A DNA stretch of 43,689 bases. It comes from Selenomonadaceae bacterium (GTDB taxonomy: Bacteria; Bacillota; Negativicutes; Selenomonadales; Selenomonadaceae). The stretch is taken from positions 1 to 43,689 of the forward strand of contig JAFXNB010000046.1 of assembly GCA_017529935.1 (NCBI GenBank), written 5' to 3'. Under the pieces are notes generated by a model. It made no database searches and was not told where the DNA came from. It saw only the letters and a program-made list of their open reading frames with translations. How positions within the stretch are numbered: the stretch's first letter is position 1; every line of letters starts with the position of its first letter. The translations under genes were made by a program, and so were the position numbers. Below, in pieces: positions 36,379 to 43,689 of the stretch.

Positions 36379-37226
36379 ACTGTGGCTTGATAATCCCGTC
36401 GCTCAACGCGGGCAGTCAATTTAAAAAATTATTATCACAGCTCGCCGCGCAGACTTTGCCGACAAAAAAGTTAATCGTGGATTCGGAATCGACGGACGGC
36501 ACGGCGGATTTGGCAAAAAGTTTCGGCTTGGAAGTTTTGACAATCCCGCGCAGAACTTTTAATCACGGAGCGACGCGGCAATTTGCGCTGGAAAAAATTT
36601 TGCCGCTCGACGTGGTAATTTTTTTGACGCAGGACGTTTTGCTCCACGACGACGAATCACTCGCCAAGCTGGTAAAAATTTTTTCGGAAGATTCGACAGT
36701 CGGCTTATCTTACGGGCGACAACTCCCGCACGAAGGCGCGACGAACGAGGCGGCGATTTTGCGGGCGTTTAACTATCCGCCGGAAAGTCAGTTGCGCTCC
36801 TTCGACGACAGAAAAAAATTCGGGATAAAAACGGCGTTCGCGTCGAATTCTTTTGCGGCTTATCGTGTGGCGGCGTTGCAACGTGTCGGCGGCTTCCCGT
36901 CGAATGTGCCGCTGTGCGAAGACATGTACGTTGCGGCGAAGATGTTGCTTGACGGCTGGAAAATTTTCTACGCGGCGACCGCGCAGGTTTATCATTCGCA
37001 CAACTACACGGCGGCACAGGAGTTTCGTCGCTACGTGCAGATAGGAAAATTTCACGCGCAAGAAAGTTGGATTCGCGAAACTTTCGGCTCGGCGGAGGGC
37101 GCGGGTAAAAAATTCGTCTTGATGAAACTCTCCATGTTAGCAAAAAAAAATCCCCTCGATTGCGTCGGTGCAATCTTCAGGGACGCCGCAAAATTTTTCG
37201 GCTATCGTTTCGGTAGGCTCGCTTGA
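36375..37226 (+). CDS. GT2-family glycosyltransferase (rhamnosyltransferase-like)
   Basis: This 283-residue GT-A enzyme opens with CGLIIPSLNAGSQFKKLLSQL and has the nucleotide-sugar site SESTDGTADLAKSFG, a DxD-like FLTQDVLLHDD, and the acceptor/catalytic region VGGFPSNVPLCEDMYVAAKM. HNYTAAQEFRRY near the end is typical of rhamnosyltransferases in O-antigen clusters. It has no membrane span. It is translationally coupled (ATGA) to the RTX-repeat gene, so it may modify that protein or its glycan; this is inference. It ends 3 nt before the convergent GT2 gene. An A9 run near its 3' end (37142-37150) is in frame. Confidence 0.86.
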   Translation: MNCGLIIPSLNAGSQFKKLLSQLAAQTLPTKKLIVDSESTDGTADLAKSFGLEVLTIPRRTFNHGATRQFALEKILPLDVVIFLTQDVLLHDDESLAKLVKIFSEDSTVGLSYGRQLPHEGATNEAAILRAFNYPPESQLRSFDDRKKFGIKTAFASNSFAAYRVAALQRVGGFPSNVPLCEDMYVAAKMLLDGWKIFYAATAQVYHSHNYTAAQEFRRYVQIGKFHAQESWIRETFGSAEGAGKKFVLMKLSMLAKKNPLDCVGAIFRDAAKFFGYRFGRLA

Positions 37227-37229
37227 GCC

Positions 37230-38329
37230 TTATTTTTTTGCGGCTTTGAGACTTTTGATTTCGTTTTCAAGTTGAGAGATGCGTTGATGAGCACCAATCA
37301 GTTGCAGGCGATAAGAATTCACCATGCTGAAAAGGAGCGTCGTCAAAGCTTTGTGATTGCCGTCGGAAAATTCTTTTTGCAAAAAAGCGTCGAGAGCGGG
37401 CGCGGGCACTTGCATATAAATTTCCATCACGCCGTTCAACAGTTCATTGATAAACATGTCAAACAAAATATATTTCAAATCGGGGCGGCGCGAAAAAAAT
37501 TCTCGGTCGCTCAAAAATTCTTCAATATATCTTATGACCGTTTTTAACGCCTTGACTTTTCGACTCAAAAATTCGGGCAATGTTTTTTTCGCGTGCGTGA
37601 TAGAACCTTCATTTTGGCGATAATAATAAATAACGTTGGGAAGCAGAACGTATCTTTTCGCGCTGCAAAGTTCGCAAATGGTGAACAACATATCTTCGGC
37701 GGTGATGTCGCAGAATTGAATTTCATTGTTCACTATAAAGTCACGGCGGACAAGCTGATTACACATGTTCCAAATGAGTTTTCTTTGTCCGAAAAATTTA
37801 ATTCGTTCCTCAAAATTGTTTTCCCAAACGAGCGGCTCCGTTATTAAAACTTTTTCGCCCGTCAAATAGTTCCAAGGCTTCAAATGCTTTCTAAATTCCG
37901 AGTGATACGAAAATTCATCGGGAACCACATAAAATTTTTCGCAATGAACAACGTCCGCGTCAAATTTTTTTGCTTGAGCGTAAAGCTCTTCAAGGGCGGT
38001 CGGCGTGACGAAGTCGTCGCTGTCCATGTTGAAAATATATTCGCCGCGAGAAAATTCAATGCCCTTGTTGCGCGGGAAGCCTGCGCTACCCGTGTTCTTT
38101 TTCATGTGCGCAAGCTTGAGCCGCCCACCGAATTTTTCCGCATAACTTTGGAGAATCGCGGGGCTTGAGTCGGTTGAGCAATCGTCCACGACAATCACTT
38201 CAAAATTTTTTAGCGTCTGGGCAAGAAGGCTGTCTAGGCAATCTCGAACATATTTTTCCACGTTGTACATGGGAATGATGACCGAAACCGCAGGATATGC
38301 AAATGGGGGGGGGTATTATTGAACGGCAT
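37230..38329 (-). pseudogene. GT2 glycosyltransferase, out of frame at a C9 tract (candidate phase-off gene)
   Basis: A strong AAAGGAG lies 8 nt before ATG 38329, which opens a frame MPFNNTPPP and reaches nine C (G on the plus strand, 38305-38313). After the tract this frame is nonsense. The true GT2 N-terminus, FAYPAVSVIIPMYNVEKYVR, is in another frame, which meets a TAA a few codons upstream and so has no start of its own before the internal ATG 38270. Ten or seven C would fuse both parts into one 366-residue enzyme. The rest is intact: VIVVDDCSTDSSPAIL, YIFNMDSDDFVTPTALEEL and a C-terminal coiled tail ending SLKAAKK. It belongs to the surface-glycan cluster. Confidence 0.85.
38305..38313 (-). 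repeat. Homopolymeric C9 tract (coding strand) near the start of a GT2 gene
   Basis: There are nine C in the coding strand, nine codons' distance from the start codon. The plus strand reads AAAT, G9, TATT, the same flanks as the tract in the DegT gene. The frame is wrong by one base at the present length. Confidence 0.9.
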
Positions 38330-38378
38330 AAAGTTTTCTCCTTTGCAAAAAATTTTGTCGGGCTATTCGCCTTAAAAG

Positions 38379-38414
38379 AAAAATTTTCCTGTAGCAAATC
38401 GCAGGAAAATTTTT
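38379..38414 (-). terminator. Intrinsic terminator of the hisIE-deacetylase unit
   Basis: A perfect 13-bp inverted repeat (AAAAATTTTCCTG and its complement) with a ten-base loop, giving a T run on the minus strand just after the deacetylase stop. Confidence 0.8.
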
Positions 38415-38423
38415 ATCGCAAAA

Positions 38424-39218
38424 TTATTTTTTTGTCCAGCCGAATTCTTCAAAGCTCTGTCGCCAAGCAATTCGTTCGTAAAAATCTTTCATGGTCTTTT
38501 GCTCGGTATTGAAAATCGGGACGCGCTCCAACGCGAAAAAATTACTGCCCTTGTCAACGACGCCGTATTTAATCGTGAACGCGCCTTTGTAGCCCAAATC
38601 CTGCGCGATACCGGCAATGTGCAAGTTGTAAGTGCCGGTCGGGTAGGCGAGGAATTCGACGGGGTGCCCCAAATTTTCCTCAAGCATATTTTTGGAGTTC
38701 AAAAGTTCGTTGCGGATTTCGTCGTCGGGCAATTCCTCAAGCTTTGGGTGGCTGAACGTGTGCGATTCAATCGTTATGCCGCCCGCTTCCATCTCCTTGA
38801 GCTGTTCCCACGTCATGTAGCCGGGATAAACGCTCGTGAACGCGGGGATAATAAAAATCGTCGCCCGCAAATTGTACTTTTTTAAAATCGGGAAGGCGTT
38901 GGTGTAGTTGTCAAGATAGCCGTCGTCGAAAGTTATCAGCACGGGCTTTGGCGGCAGTTCAATTTCTCCGTTCAAGCCCGCGTAAAGTTCGTCGGGCGTT
39001 ATCGTTATGCAGCCGCTGTCGACGAGAAATTTCATCTGCGCCTCAAAATTGGCGGGCGACACGCTTAACGGATTTGCTTTGTTGTCGATTTGATGATAAT
39101 TCAGCACCAAAATTTTTGAGCCGTCAGCAATGGCGGAAATTTCGTCGATATTCTGCGCCTGCGAATGATAGAAGCCAAGCCCGATAACAATCAGCGCGAT
39201 TAGAAAAATTTTTTTCAT
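38424..39218 (-). CDS. Secreted polysaccharide deacetylase (NodB domain)
   Basis: This 264-residue protein has a signal peptide (KKIFLIALIVIGLGFYHSQA) and a NodB homology domain: ILVLNYHQID, the metal/catalytic ITFDDGYLDNY, IESHTFSHPKLEEL with the two metal-binding histidines, and EFLAYPTGTYN. These enzymes remove N- or O-acetyl groups from surface polysaccharide or peptidoglycan. The ATG is 1 nt after the hisIE stop, so it is co-translated with a histidine-synthesis gene, an odd pairing. It sits among glycosyltransferases, which fits a role in exopolysaccharide or glycan trimming. Confidence 0.9.
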   Translation of the reverse strand: MKKIFLIALIVIGLGFYHSQAQNIDEISAIADGSKILVLNYHQIDNKANPLSVSPANFEAQMKFLVDSGCITITPDELYAGLNGEIELPPKPVLITFDDGYLDNYTNAFPILKKYNLRATIFIIPAFTSVYPGYMTWEQLKEMEAGGITIESHTFSHPKLEELPDDEIRNELLNSKNMLEENLGHPVEFLAYPTGTYNLHIAGIAQDLGYKGAFTIKYGVVDKGSNFFALERVPIFNTEQKTMKDFYERIAWRQSFEEFGWTKK

Positions 39219-39219
39219 G

Positions 39220-39918
39220 TCAATCAGCGGGACGCTCGCCGCTCTTGCCGGTGAACTTGTGATACGCGCCGCCCTTGCGACGATTCATCAGCTCGGCAAA
39301 AAGTTCTTCGGGCTTGATTCCGTGCCACGCCAGCAAAACTAAGCAGTGATACCACAAATCGCCCATCTCGTAAATAATTTTATCGTGGTCGCCGTTCTTC
39401 GAGGCTATGATAGTTTCGACAGCCTCCTCGCCGACTTTCTTTAAAATTTTGTCGTGCCCCATGTTGAAAAGATAATTGGTGTAGGAGCCTTCGACGGGGT
39501 GGCGTTGGCGGTCTTTGATGACGGAGTAAAGTTCGTAGAGCACAAGCGACAAATCTTCGGGCGGCTGGTCGACGACGGCGGGAAGATTTTTATTTTCGTC
39601 GAGCCTGCGCCCGCTGAAGCACGAATAAGTTCCCGTGTGGCAAGCGACGCCCGTCTGGTGAACTTTAATTAAAAGTGTGTCGCCGTCGCAGTCGTAGTAA
39701 AGAGCTTTGACTTGCTGAACGTTGCCGCTGGTCTCGCCCTTCTTCCAGAGCGTTTGGCGGCTACGGCTATAAAAATGCGTGTAGCCCGTCTCAATCGTTT
39801 TCTTTAGCGATTCTTCGTTCATATAGGCGAGCATCAAAACTTGCCCGCTTTCTTCCTGCACAATCGCGGGGACAAGTCCGCGTTCGTCGAATTTTATCTT
39901 GCTGATGTCAATTTCCAT
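39220..39918 (-). CDS. hisIE: Bifunctional phosphoribosyl-AMP cyclohydrolase / phosphoribosyl-ATP pyrophosphatase
   Basis: The start is ATG 39918 with GGAGGTC upstream; the frame is open further back without a start signal. The 232 residues split into HisI ([40 protein letters not shown] with the zinc ligands) and HisE ([45 protein letters not shown]). Together they catalyse steps 2 and 3 of histidine synthesis. No other his gene is in the window. Its promoter lies in the end of the upstream fkbM gene. Confidence 0.95.
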   Translation of the reverse strand: MEIDISKIKFDERGLVPAIVQEESGQVLMLAYMNEESLKKTIETGYTHFYSRSRQTLWKKGETSGNVQQVKALYYDCDGDTLLIKVHQTGVACHTGTYSCFSGRRLDENKNLPAVVDQPPEDLSLVLYELYSVIKDRQRHPVEGSYTNYLFNMGHDKILKKVGEEAVETIIASKNGDHDKIIYEMGDLWYHCLVLLAWHGIKPEELFAELMNRRKGGAYHKFTGKSGERPAD

Positions 39919-39945
39919 AGAAAAGACCTCCTTTTTGACGCGCCT

Positions 39946-39974
39946 ATTGTAGCGAATTTTGAAAGGAGTGGCAA
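39946..39974 (-). promoter_or_regulatory. Promoter of hisIE
   Basis: On the minus strand, TTGCCA and TACAAT are separated by 17 nt, about 28 nt before the start. It sits immediately after the fkbM stop codon. Confidence 0.6.
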
Positions 39975-39976
39975 GC

Positions 39977-41152
39977 TTAATCAATCGCGCCCTTTTTGAT
40001 GAGGAAAATATCGCCAATCTGTCCACCAAGGTTATTAGGTCTTTTAATCGTTCGCAAAGCCTCAAGGGGATAAACGGTTTCGCCGCCTTGAACGTGAATA
40101 AAATGCGAGTAGTTCTTCGTTAGCAAAGTCATCATCGATTCAAAGTAGCCAGAATTGTCCCAAAGTCGCAGGTTACACTCCATAAAAATTGGCGCGGGAT
40201 TTTTTGCCAACAGATTTTTCGCGCCGAGCAAAACTTGCGGCTCGAAGCCCTCCGTGTCAATCCAAATGTATTTGATTTCCTCCGCCGCGATATTTTTTTC
40301 GGCAAGGTAAGAGTCAAGCGGAATAATTTTAACCGTTTCAGTCAGAGAGCCATCATTGAATTTAAATAATCCATCACCACTAAAAAGACCATTGCCGCCC
40401 GGATTTTCCAAGTATCTGTACATAGTCATCTCGTCGAATTTGTCGCCAAGCCCGCAGTTGACGAGCTTCGCTCTATCTTCCATGTCGTTGAGTATTGTGT
40501 TGACGCGCAGGAGTTTGAAATTTTCGGCATCGGGTTCAAAGGCAAGCAAATTTAAATTCGGCGAGAGCTTCTTGCAAAAATAAATTCCCGTCGTGCCGAT
40601 ATTCGCGCCCAAGTCGAGGAAGTAGCCTGCGCTGTCGTCGACGCCGTAATATTTCTTCGACAGGTCGCGGAAAATTTTCATTTCATGCGCCGCGTGATTT
40701 TTGCTAATCAAATACATATATTCAATTACAAAATCATCTGCGGACGTGGCAACATAATTAAGCCCTTCGGCAGAGGCGGCGATATAGTGGTGCCAAAGTC
40801 TATGATTGAAGAAATTGCAAAGCCGTTGAATAGTGTCATGCATCGGAGTCTCCGGCTTCAAGAGCGCGTAGACAGCGGCAAAATTATTCTGCCAGCTATC
40901 CAAATCGTTCGCAAAAACGATATTTTTCGTGGAAACTTTCATCTCGCGCATCGTCTTGAAAATCGCATTAAATATTTCGCGCTGACCTTTCTCGAAAATC
41001 AGAACGAAATCCCAATCGCCGCGCATGATAACTTCGGCTTGGTCGGGGTCGTCGGGGCGCAACGTGCGGATAACTTTGACGTCGCTTTTCAAAAAAGTTT
41101 CCGCCCAATTTGCACTTTCGCCTGTGTAGTCCCACAGCACAACTTTAAACAT
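39977..41152 (-). CDS. FkbM-family methyltransferase
   Basis: This 391-residue protein has an N-terminal domain of about 170 residues that I do not recognise ([17 protein letters not shown], then [12 protein letters not shown]), followed by a FkbM-type SAM-dependent methyltransferase: [17 protein letters not shown] (SAM-binding), [35 protein letters not shown] and a final IGDIFLIKK. FkbM enzymes O-methylate sugars or other small molecules and are frequent in surface-glycan clusters. It starts 4 nt after the radical SAM gene, whose stop codon overlaps its GGAGG site. Confidence 0.87.
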   Translation of the reverse strand: MFKVVLWDYTGESANWAETFLKSDVKVIRTLRPDDPDQAEVIMRGDWDFVLIFEKGQREIFNAIFKTMREMKVSTKNIVFANDLDSWQNNFAAVYALLKPETPMHDTIQRLCNFFNHRLWHHYIAASAEGLNYVATSADDFVIEYMYLISKNHAAHEMKIFRDLSKKYYGVDDSAGYFLDLGANIGTTGIYFCKKLSPNLNLLAFEPDAENFKLLRVNTILNDMEDRAKLVNCGLGDKFDEMTMYRYLENPGGNGLFSGDGLFKFNDGSLTETVKIIPLDSYLAEKNIAAEEIKYIWIDTEGFEPQVLLGAKNLLAKNPAPIFMECNLRLWDNSGYFESMMTLLTKNYSHFIHVQGGETVYPLEALRTIKRPNNLGGQIGDIFLIKKGAID

Positions 41153-41156
41153 TCAA

Positions 41157-42335
41157 TCAGCCTCCAAAAATTTCGGCGTCGGTTAAATAACAAGATGGGT
41201 CGCTAGCCCAAAAATCGCCGGTGACAGCTTCGGCGCGCGTGCGGAAATTGCCGTTGCAGTTATCCAAAAATTTACAGCGGGCGCAACGTCCTTTCAACAG
41301 CGGCTTGCGATTTTTTAAGCCGGCGAGAATCGGATTGCTTAAGTCAGTCCAGATGTCGCCGAATTTTTTTTCGCGGACGTTGCCAAAGGTGTGGTGTTGA
41401 GTGAATTGGTCAGGGTGCACGTAGCCGAGCGGGTCAACTTCGCCGAACGCAATGCCCGAACGATTGCCGCCGTTCATGCTGATAAATTTTTTAATCTGCG
41501 AGGCTTGAGCGTCGTCGCCTTCCGCCAAAGCTTTCAAGTACATGTAGACGCCGTCGCAGTGATTGTCAACGGTCAAAATTTCCTTAGCCAGCCCGCGTGC
41601 GGCAAAATCTTTCGTGCGGCGGATAATCGTATCCATGGCTTGGCGCGATTCGGCGGGCGTGACGTCCTCGGCAAGCATTTGACTGCCGCGACCGGAGTAA
41701 ACCAGATGATAAAAGCAGACGCGATTAATTTTCTCCGCCTCGATGAAGTCAAAAATTTTGTCAAACTCCTCGAAGTTGTGATGATTAATCGTGAAGCGCA
41801 AGCCGACGCGTTGCCCGACAGCCACGCAATTTTCTATGCCGCGCATGGCAAGTTTGAAAGCTCCTTTAACGCCGCGAAATTTATCGTTGACATCTTCCAA
41901 GCCGTCAAGGGAAATGCCCACGTAGCCCACGCCGATATTTTTAATTTCCTGCGCGACGGAGCGGGTGATTAAAGTTCCGTTCGTCGAAAGCGTCGGGCGA
42001 ACTTTTTTTTGCGCGGCATAAGCGGCAAGTTCAAAAAAATCCGGACGAATCAACGGCTCGCCGCCCGAAAACAACAGCACGGGAACTTTGAACTCGGCAA
42101 GGTCGTCGATAAATTTTTTAGCTTCGGCGGTCGTCAGCTCGTTTTGATATCTGCGCGAATCCGAATCCATGTAGCAATGGCGGCATTTCAAATTGCAAGT
42201 TCGCGTTGAATTCCACACGACAACCGGACCCATGCCCGCCGCCGCGCCGTTAGTCATCTTGTGCGCGTCTTTGGTGTAGCGCAGGGTGTCGCCGAAATAT
42301 TCCTCGGCAAAAAGCAGTTTCGTTACGCTTATCAT
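41157..42335 (-). CDS. ahbC: Radical SAM/SPASM enzyme of the AhbC/NirJ type (alternative heme synthesis)
   Basis: This 392-residue protein has the radical SAM cluster CNLKCRHCYMD, the LFSGGEPLIRPDFFELA motif, GVGYVGISLDGLEDVNDKFRG, RFTINHHNFEEF and a SPASM-like C-terminal cysteine set (CARCKFLDNC, then DPSCYL). The opening MISVTKLLFAEEYFGDTLRY and the phrases NSTRTCNLKCRHCY, VCFYHLVYSGRG, VDNHCDGVYMYL and PDQFTQHHTFGNVR match my memory of 12,18-didecarboxysiroheme deacetylase (AhbC) and related NirJ proteins. These act on siroheme-derived porphyrins. No other heme gene is nearby, so the symbol is tentative; peptide-modifying SPASM enzymes are the alternative. ATG follows AGGAG, and a TATAAT lies at 42361-42366 on the minus strand. 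Confidence 0.72.
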   Translation of the reverse strand: MISVTKLLFAEEYFGDTLRYTKDAHKMTNGAAAGMGPVVVWNSTRTCNLKCRHCYMDSDSRRYQNELTTAEAKKFIDDLAEFKVPVLLFSGGEPLIRPDFFELAAYAAQKKVRPTLSTNGTLITRSVAQEIKNIGVGYVGISLDGLEDVNDKFRGVKGAFKLAMRGIENCVAVGQRVGLRFTINHHNFEEFDKIFDFIEAEKINRVCFYHLVYSGRGSQMLAEDVTPAESRQAMDTIIRRTKDFAARGLAKEILTVDNHCDGVYMYLKALAEGDDAQASQIKKFISMNGGNRSGIAFGEVDPLGYVHPDQFTQHHTFGNVREKKFGDIWTDLSNPILAGLKNRKPLLKGRCARCKFLDNCNGNFRTRAEAVTGDFWASDPSCYLTDAEIFGG

Positions 42336-42408
42336 AAAAATTTTACTCCTGAATTTTATTATTATAACAAGGCTTTTACTTATTTCGTTCGCAATTTGTC
42401 TGCAAAAT

Positions 42409-42528
42409 TTAGTGGTTAGATATTTTCCCTAATTTCAGTTTTGAGCGTCGTGAAATAATGACCGCGTTTGAAAAGCAATGCGTAATGATTTTGGTTTTAA
42501 TTGCGCATTTCGCCTTGAACTGCGCCAT
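42409..42528 (-). CDS. Possible small basic protein, 39 residues
   Basis: An ATG at 42528 opens MAQFKAKCAIKTKIITHC and a basic tail, and stops at 42409. The nearest purine-rich stretch is GGGTGAGTG. I see no family, and it may be chance. Confidence 0.2.
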   Translation of the reverse strand: MAQFKAKCAIKTKIITHCFSNAVIISRRSKLKLGKISNH

Positions 42529-42551
42529 GTCACTCACCCCCGAAAAAAATT

Positions 42552-42580
42552 CCCTCCGACATGGAGGGCTTTTTTATTTT
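42552..42580. terminator. Bidirectional intrinsic terminator
   Basis: CCCTCC pairs with GGAGGG around GACAT, with a T run on the right (plus) and an A7 run on the left that serves the minus strand. It separates the radical SAM region from the phage-like segment. Confidence 0.7.
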
Positions 42581-42749
42581 ATTTTGCATAATACCCCCTG
42601 CGCAATCACACTGCCACCATATTTTAATCAATAAAATTATAGCACATACAGCAGAGGTTTACAATACGACGGGGAAAAACACTAACCCCTAACCACTAAT
42701 GCGCTGACGCCACCACAAAATACGGGCAAAAAAATTTGACCCGCGAATC

Positions 42750-43487
42750 GTGCATAACAAGAACAGGGCGGCGGTTGACACCTACAATCAGTTCATCCAG
42801 AAAGAATTCGCGGAGCTCGACTTCAAAGCCGTGCTTGACCGCATAAAAGGCGCACTGGCGGGATTAGCCGCTGATTATTCGACGGAAGCCAATGCCGCCG
42901 CCGATAATCAAAACGACCTCGCGGGCGCGTTGAACGACAAGCTTGCGGACACAATCAACAGCTTGAATTCAATTTACAATTCGCTGAAAGATTGCGACCA
43001 CGTTGCAAAAAACTCTCGGCAGTACAGTCAACGAGCTGGCACAATAGCGGTATACAAATCGGCTGAACACGAGCACCACGAACGCAGAACTTTCCAATCG
43101 CAAAAAGATTTAGACGCTATTCGGTCGAGCGAAGAACGGAACGAAAACGAATACATTGCGGACGCAAAACAAAACGGCACCTATGTGCTTAGGCAAACCG
43201 AACTTGAAGCTGAAGCTAAAACGCAGGATTCTTTATATCAAAACTTCGGCTGGATTTCGGCGTTAAACTATCCGACGTTCAGTCTTTTTTATAATGCAGG
43301 AAAGTTTGCATTGGGGCTTTTCCCAATGGCGAAAAGAATTGCCGGCGGCTCTTTTGCTGAAGCCTTAGAAGAATTTGGGCAGGAAGTTATAAACTTGCGG
43401 TCGCTTGACAAACCGCCCGACCCTGTTAGCCTCCGTGAATCATTCCGCAAATTCGGCAAGGAATACAGTGAGCTACGGCAATTTTAA
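42750..43487 (+). CDS. Hypothetical protein, possibly a truncated phage structural protein
   Basis: This frame of 245 codons begins at a GTG with no ribosome site and is open for 14 codons further upstream, so the true N-terminus may be missing. The protein is hydrophilic and alanine-, asparagine- and glutamate-rich (AADYSTEANAAADNQNDLAG, EHEHHERRTFQSQKDLDAI), with one moderately hydrophobic segment near residues 165-190. I do not recognise a domain. The next frame downstream has a phage-like look, and I suspect that both belonged to one virion or tail gene. Confidence 0.4.
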   Translation: MHNKNRAAVDTYNQFIQKEFAELDFKAVLDRIKGALAGLAADYSTEANAAADNQNDLAGALNDKLADTINSLNSIYNSLKDCDHVAKNSRQYSQRAGTIAVYKSAEHEHHERRTFQSQKDLDAIRSSEERNENEYIADAKQNGTYVLRQTELEAEAKTQDSLYQNFGWISALNYPTFSLFYNAGKFALGLFPMAKRIAGGSFAEALEEFGQEVINLRSLDKPPDPVSLRESFRKFGKEYSELRQF

Positions 43488-43689
43488 GGAGGAAGTTCAA
43501 GACGCTCTCGACAAAGGCAACGTTTATCGCGGCGAAAACGGCGGAGCTGAAGGAAAATATTGAGTGCGCAATCCCAACATGAATGTTTCTACGGAAGGTA
43601 TGCGCCCCGAATCCTTAAACGCGCTGGACATGTTAGGCAAGTATTTCTTTGAACACACTGGCAAGCCCTTGATACTAAACGCGGGCACA
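43468..43689 (+). pseudogene. Broken frame resembling a phage or cell-wall peptidase-like protein, 3' end outside the window
   Basis: From about 43468 a frame reads VSYGNFKEEVQDALDKGNVY and RGENGGAEGKY, meets a TGA at 43561-43563, and continues in the same frame with VRNPNMNVSTEGMRPESLNA and ALDMLGKYFFEHTGKPLIL to the window end. The phrase 'LRPE.L..LD.L...Y...TGKPL.L.' resembles the start of D-Ala-D-Ala carboxypeptidase-like domains in phage proteins. The nonsense codon and the frame difference from the upstream gene suggest decay. Confidence 0.35.

Noticed and set aside
37142-37150. A9 run in the coupled glycosyltransferase as another phase switch
   Set aside because: The gene is in frame through the run and the run lies near the 3' end. 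A-runs of this size are common in this AT-biased sequence.
38270-38272. Internal ATG 38270 as the true start of the GT2 gene
   Set aside because: It would remove the first beta strand (VSVIIP) needed for nucleotide-sugar binding and has no ribosome site, whereas ATG 38329 has a strong one.

Overview
The window looks like chromosome of an anaerobic diderm Firmicute (Negativicutes, Selenomonas-like, gut or rumen type). The reasons are a TonB-ExbB-ExbD system, which needs an outer membrane, in a genome with Firmicute-style Shine-Dalgarno sites and frequent TTG starts, and large calcium-binding-repeat proteins of the kind common in Selenomonadaceae. This assignment is inference; no rRNA or tRNA gene was seen.

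Layout. 1-5.3 kb: 3' end of a YtcJ-like amidohydrolase, a type B carboxylesterase, a small membrane protein, and a membrane-anchored esterase-like protein that has lost its catalytic residues. 5.3-9.5 kb: an intact exbB-exbD-tonB operon inside a gene graveyard (FMN-binding protein, MacB/LolD-like ABC transporter, ApbE, Sfp-type phosphopantetheinyl transferase, and surface-protein remnants). 9.5-18.1 kb: a 1235-residue CAP-plus-RTX-repeat protein, a secreted TPR protein, and a hybrid sensor kinase. 18.2-24.7 kb: a complete, tightly overlapped trpEGDCFBA operon behind a consensus promoter. 24.7-28.2 kb: a probable carbohydrate locus with an AraC regulator, a TIM-barrel epimerase and a frameshifted GntP permease. 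28.3-42.3 kb: a surface-glycan region with an unfamiliar two-domain protein, a DegT aminotransferase, three glycosyltransferases or glycosyltransferase-like genes, a polysaccharide deacetylase, an FkbM methyltransferase and a second RTX-repeat protein. Mixed in are a helicase, an IS110 remnant, dhaL, gltX, hisIE and a radical SAM enzyme. 42.4-43.7 kb: a probably degraded phage-like segment.

The most interesting signal is in the glycan region. Two genes, a DegT sugar aminotransferase and a GT2 glycosyltransferase, are each interrupted exactly at a homopolymeric G/C tract (8 and 9 units), and in each a one-unit change would restore a full-length family member. This is the signature of phase-variable contingency loci. 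The two RTX-repeat genes also share a promoter design with a long A tract (12 and 11 units) in the spacer, and the second overlaps a glycosyltransferase by 4 nt. I infer that the region encodes a switchable surface or secreted glycoprotein system.
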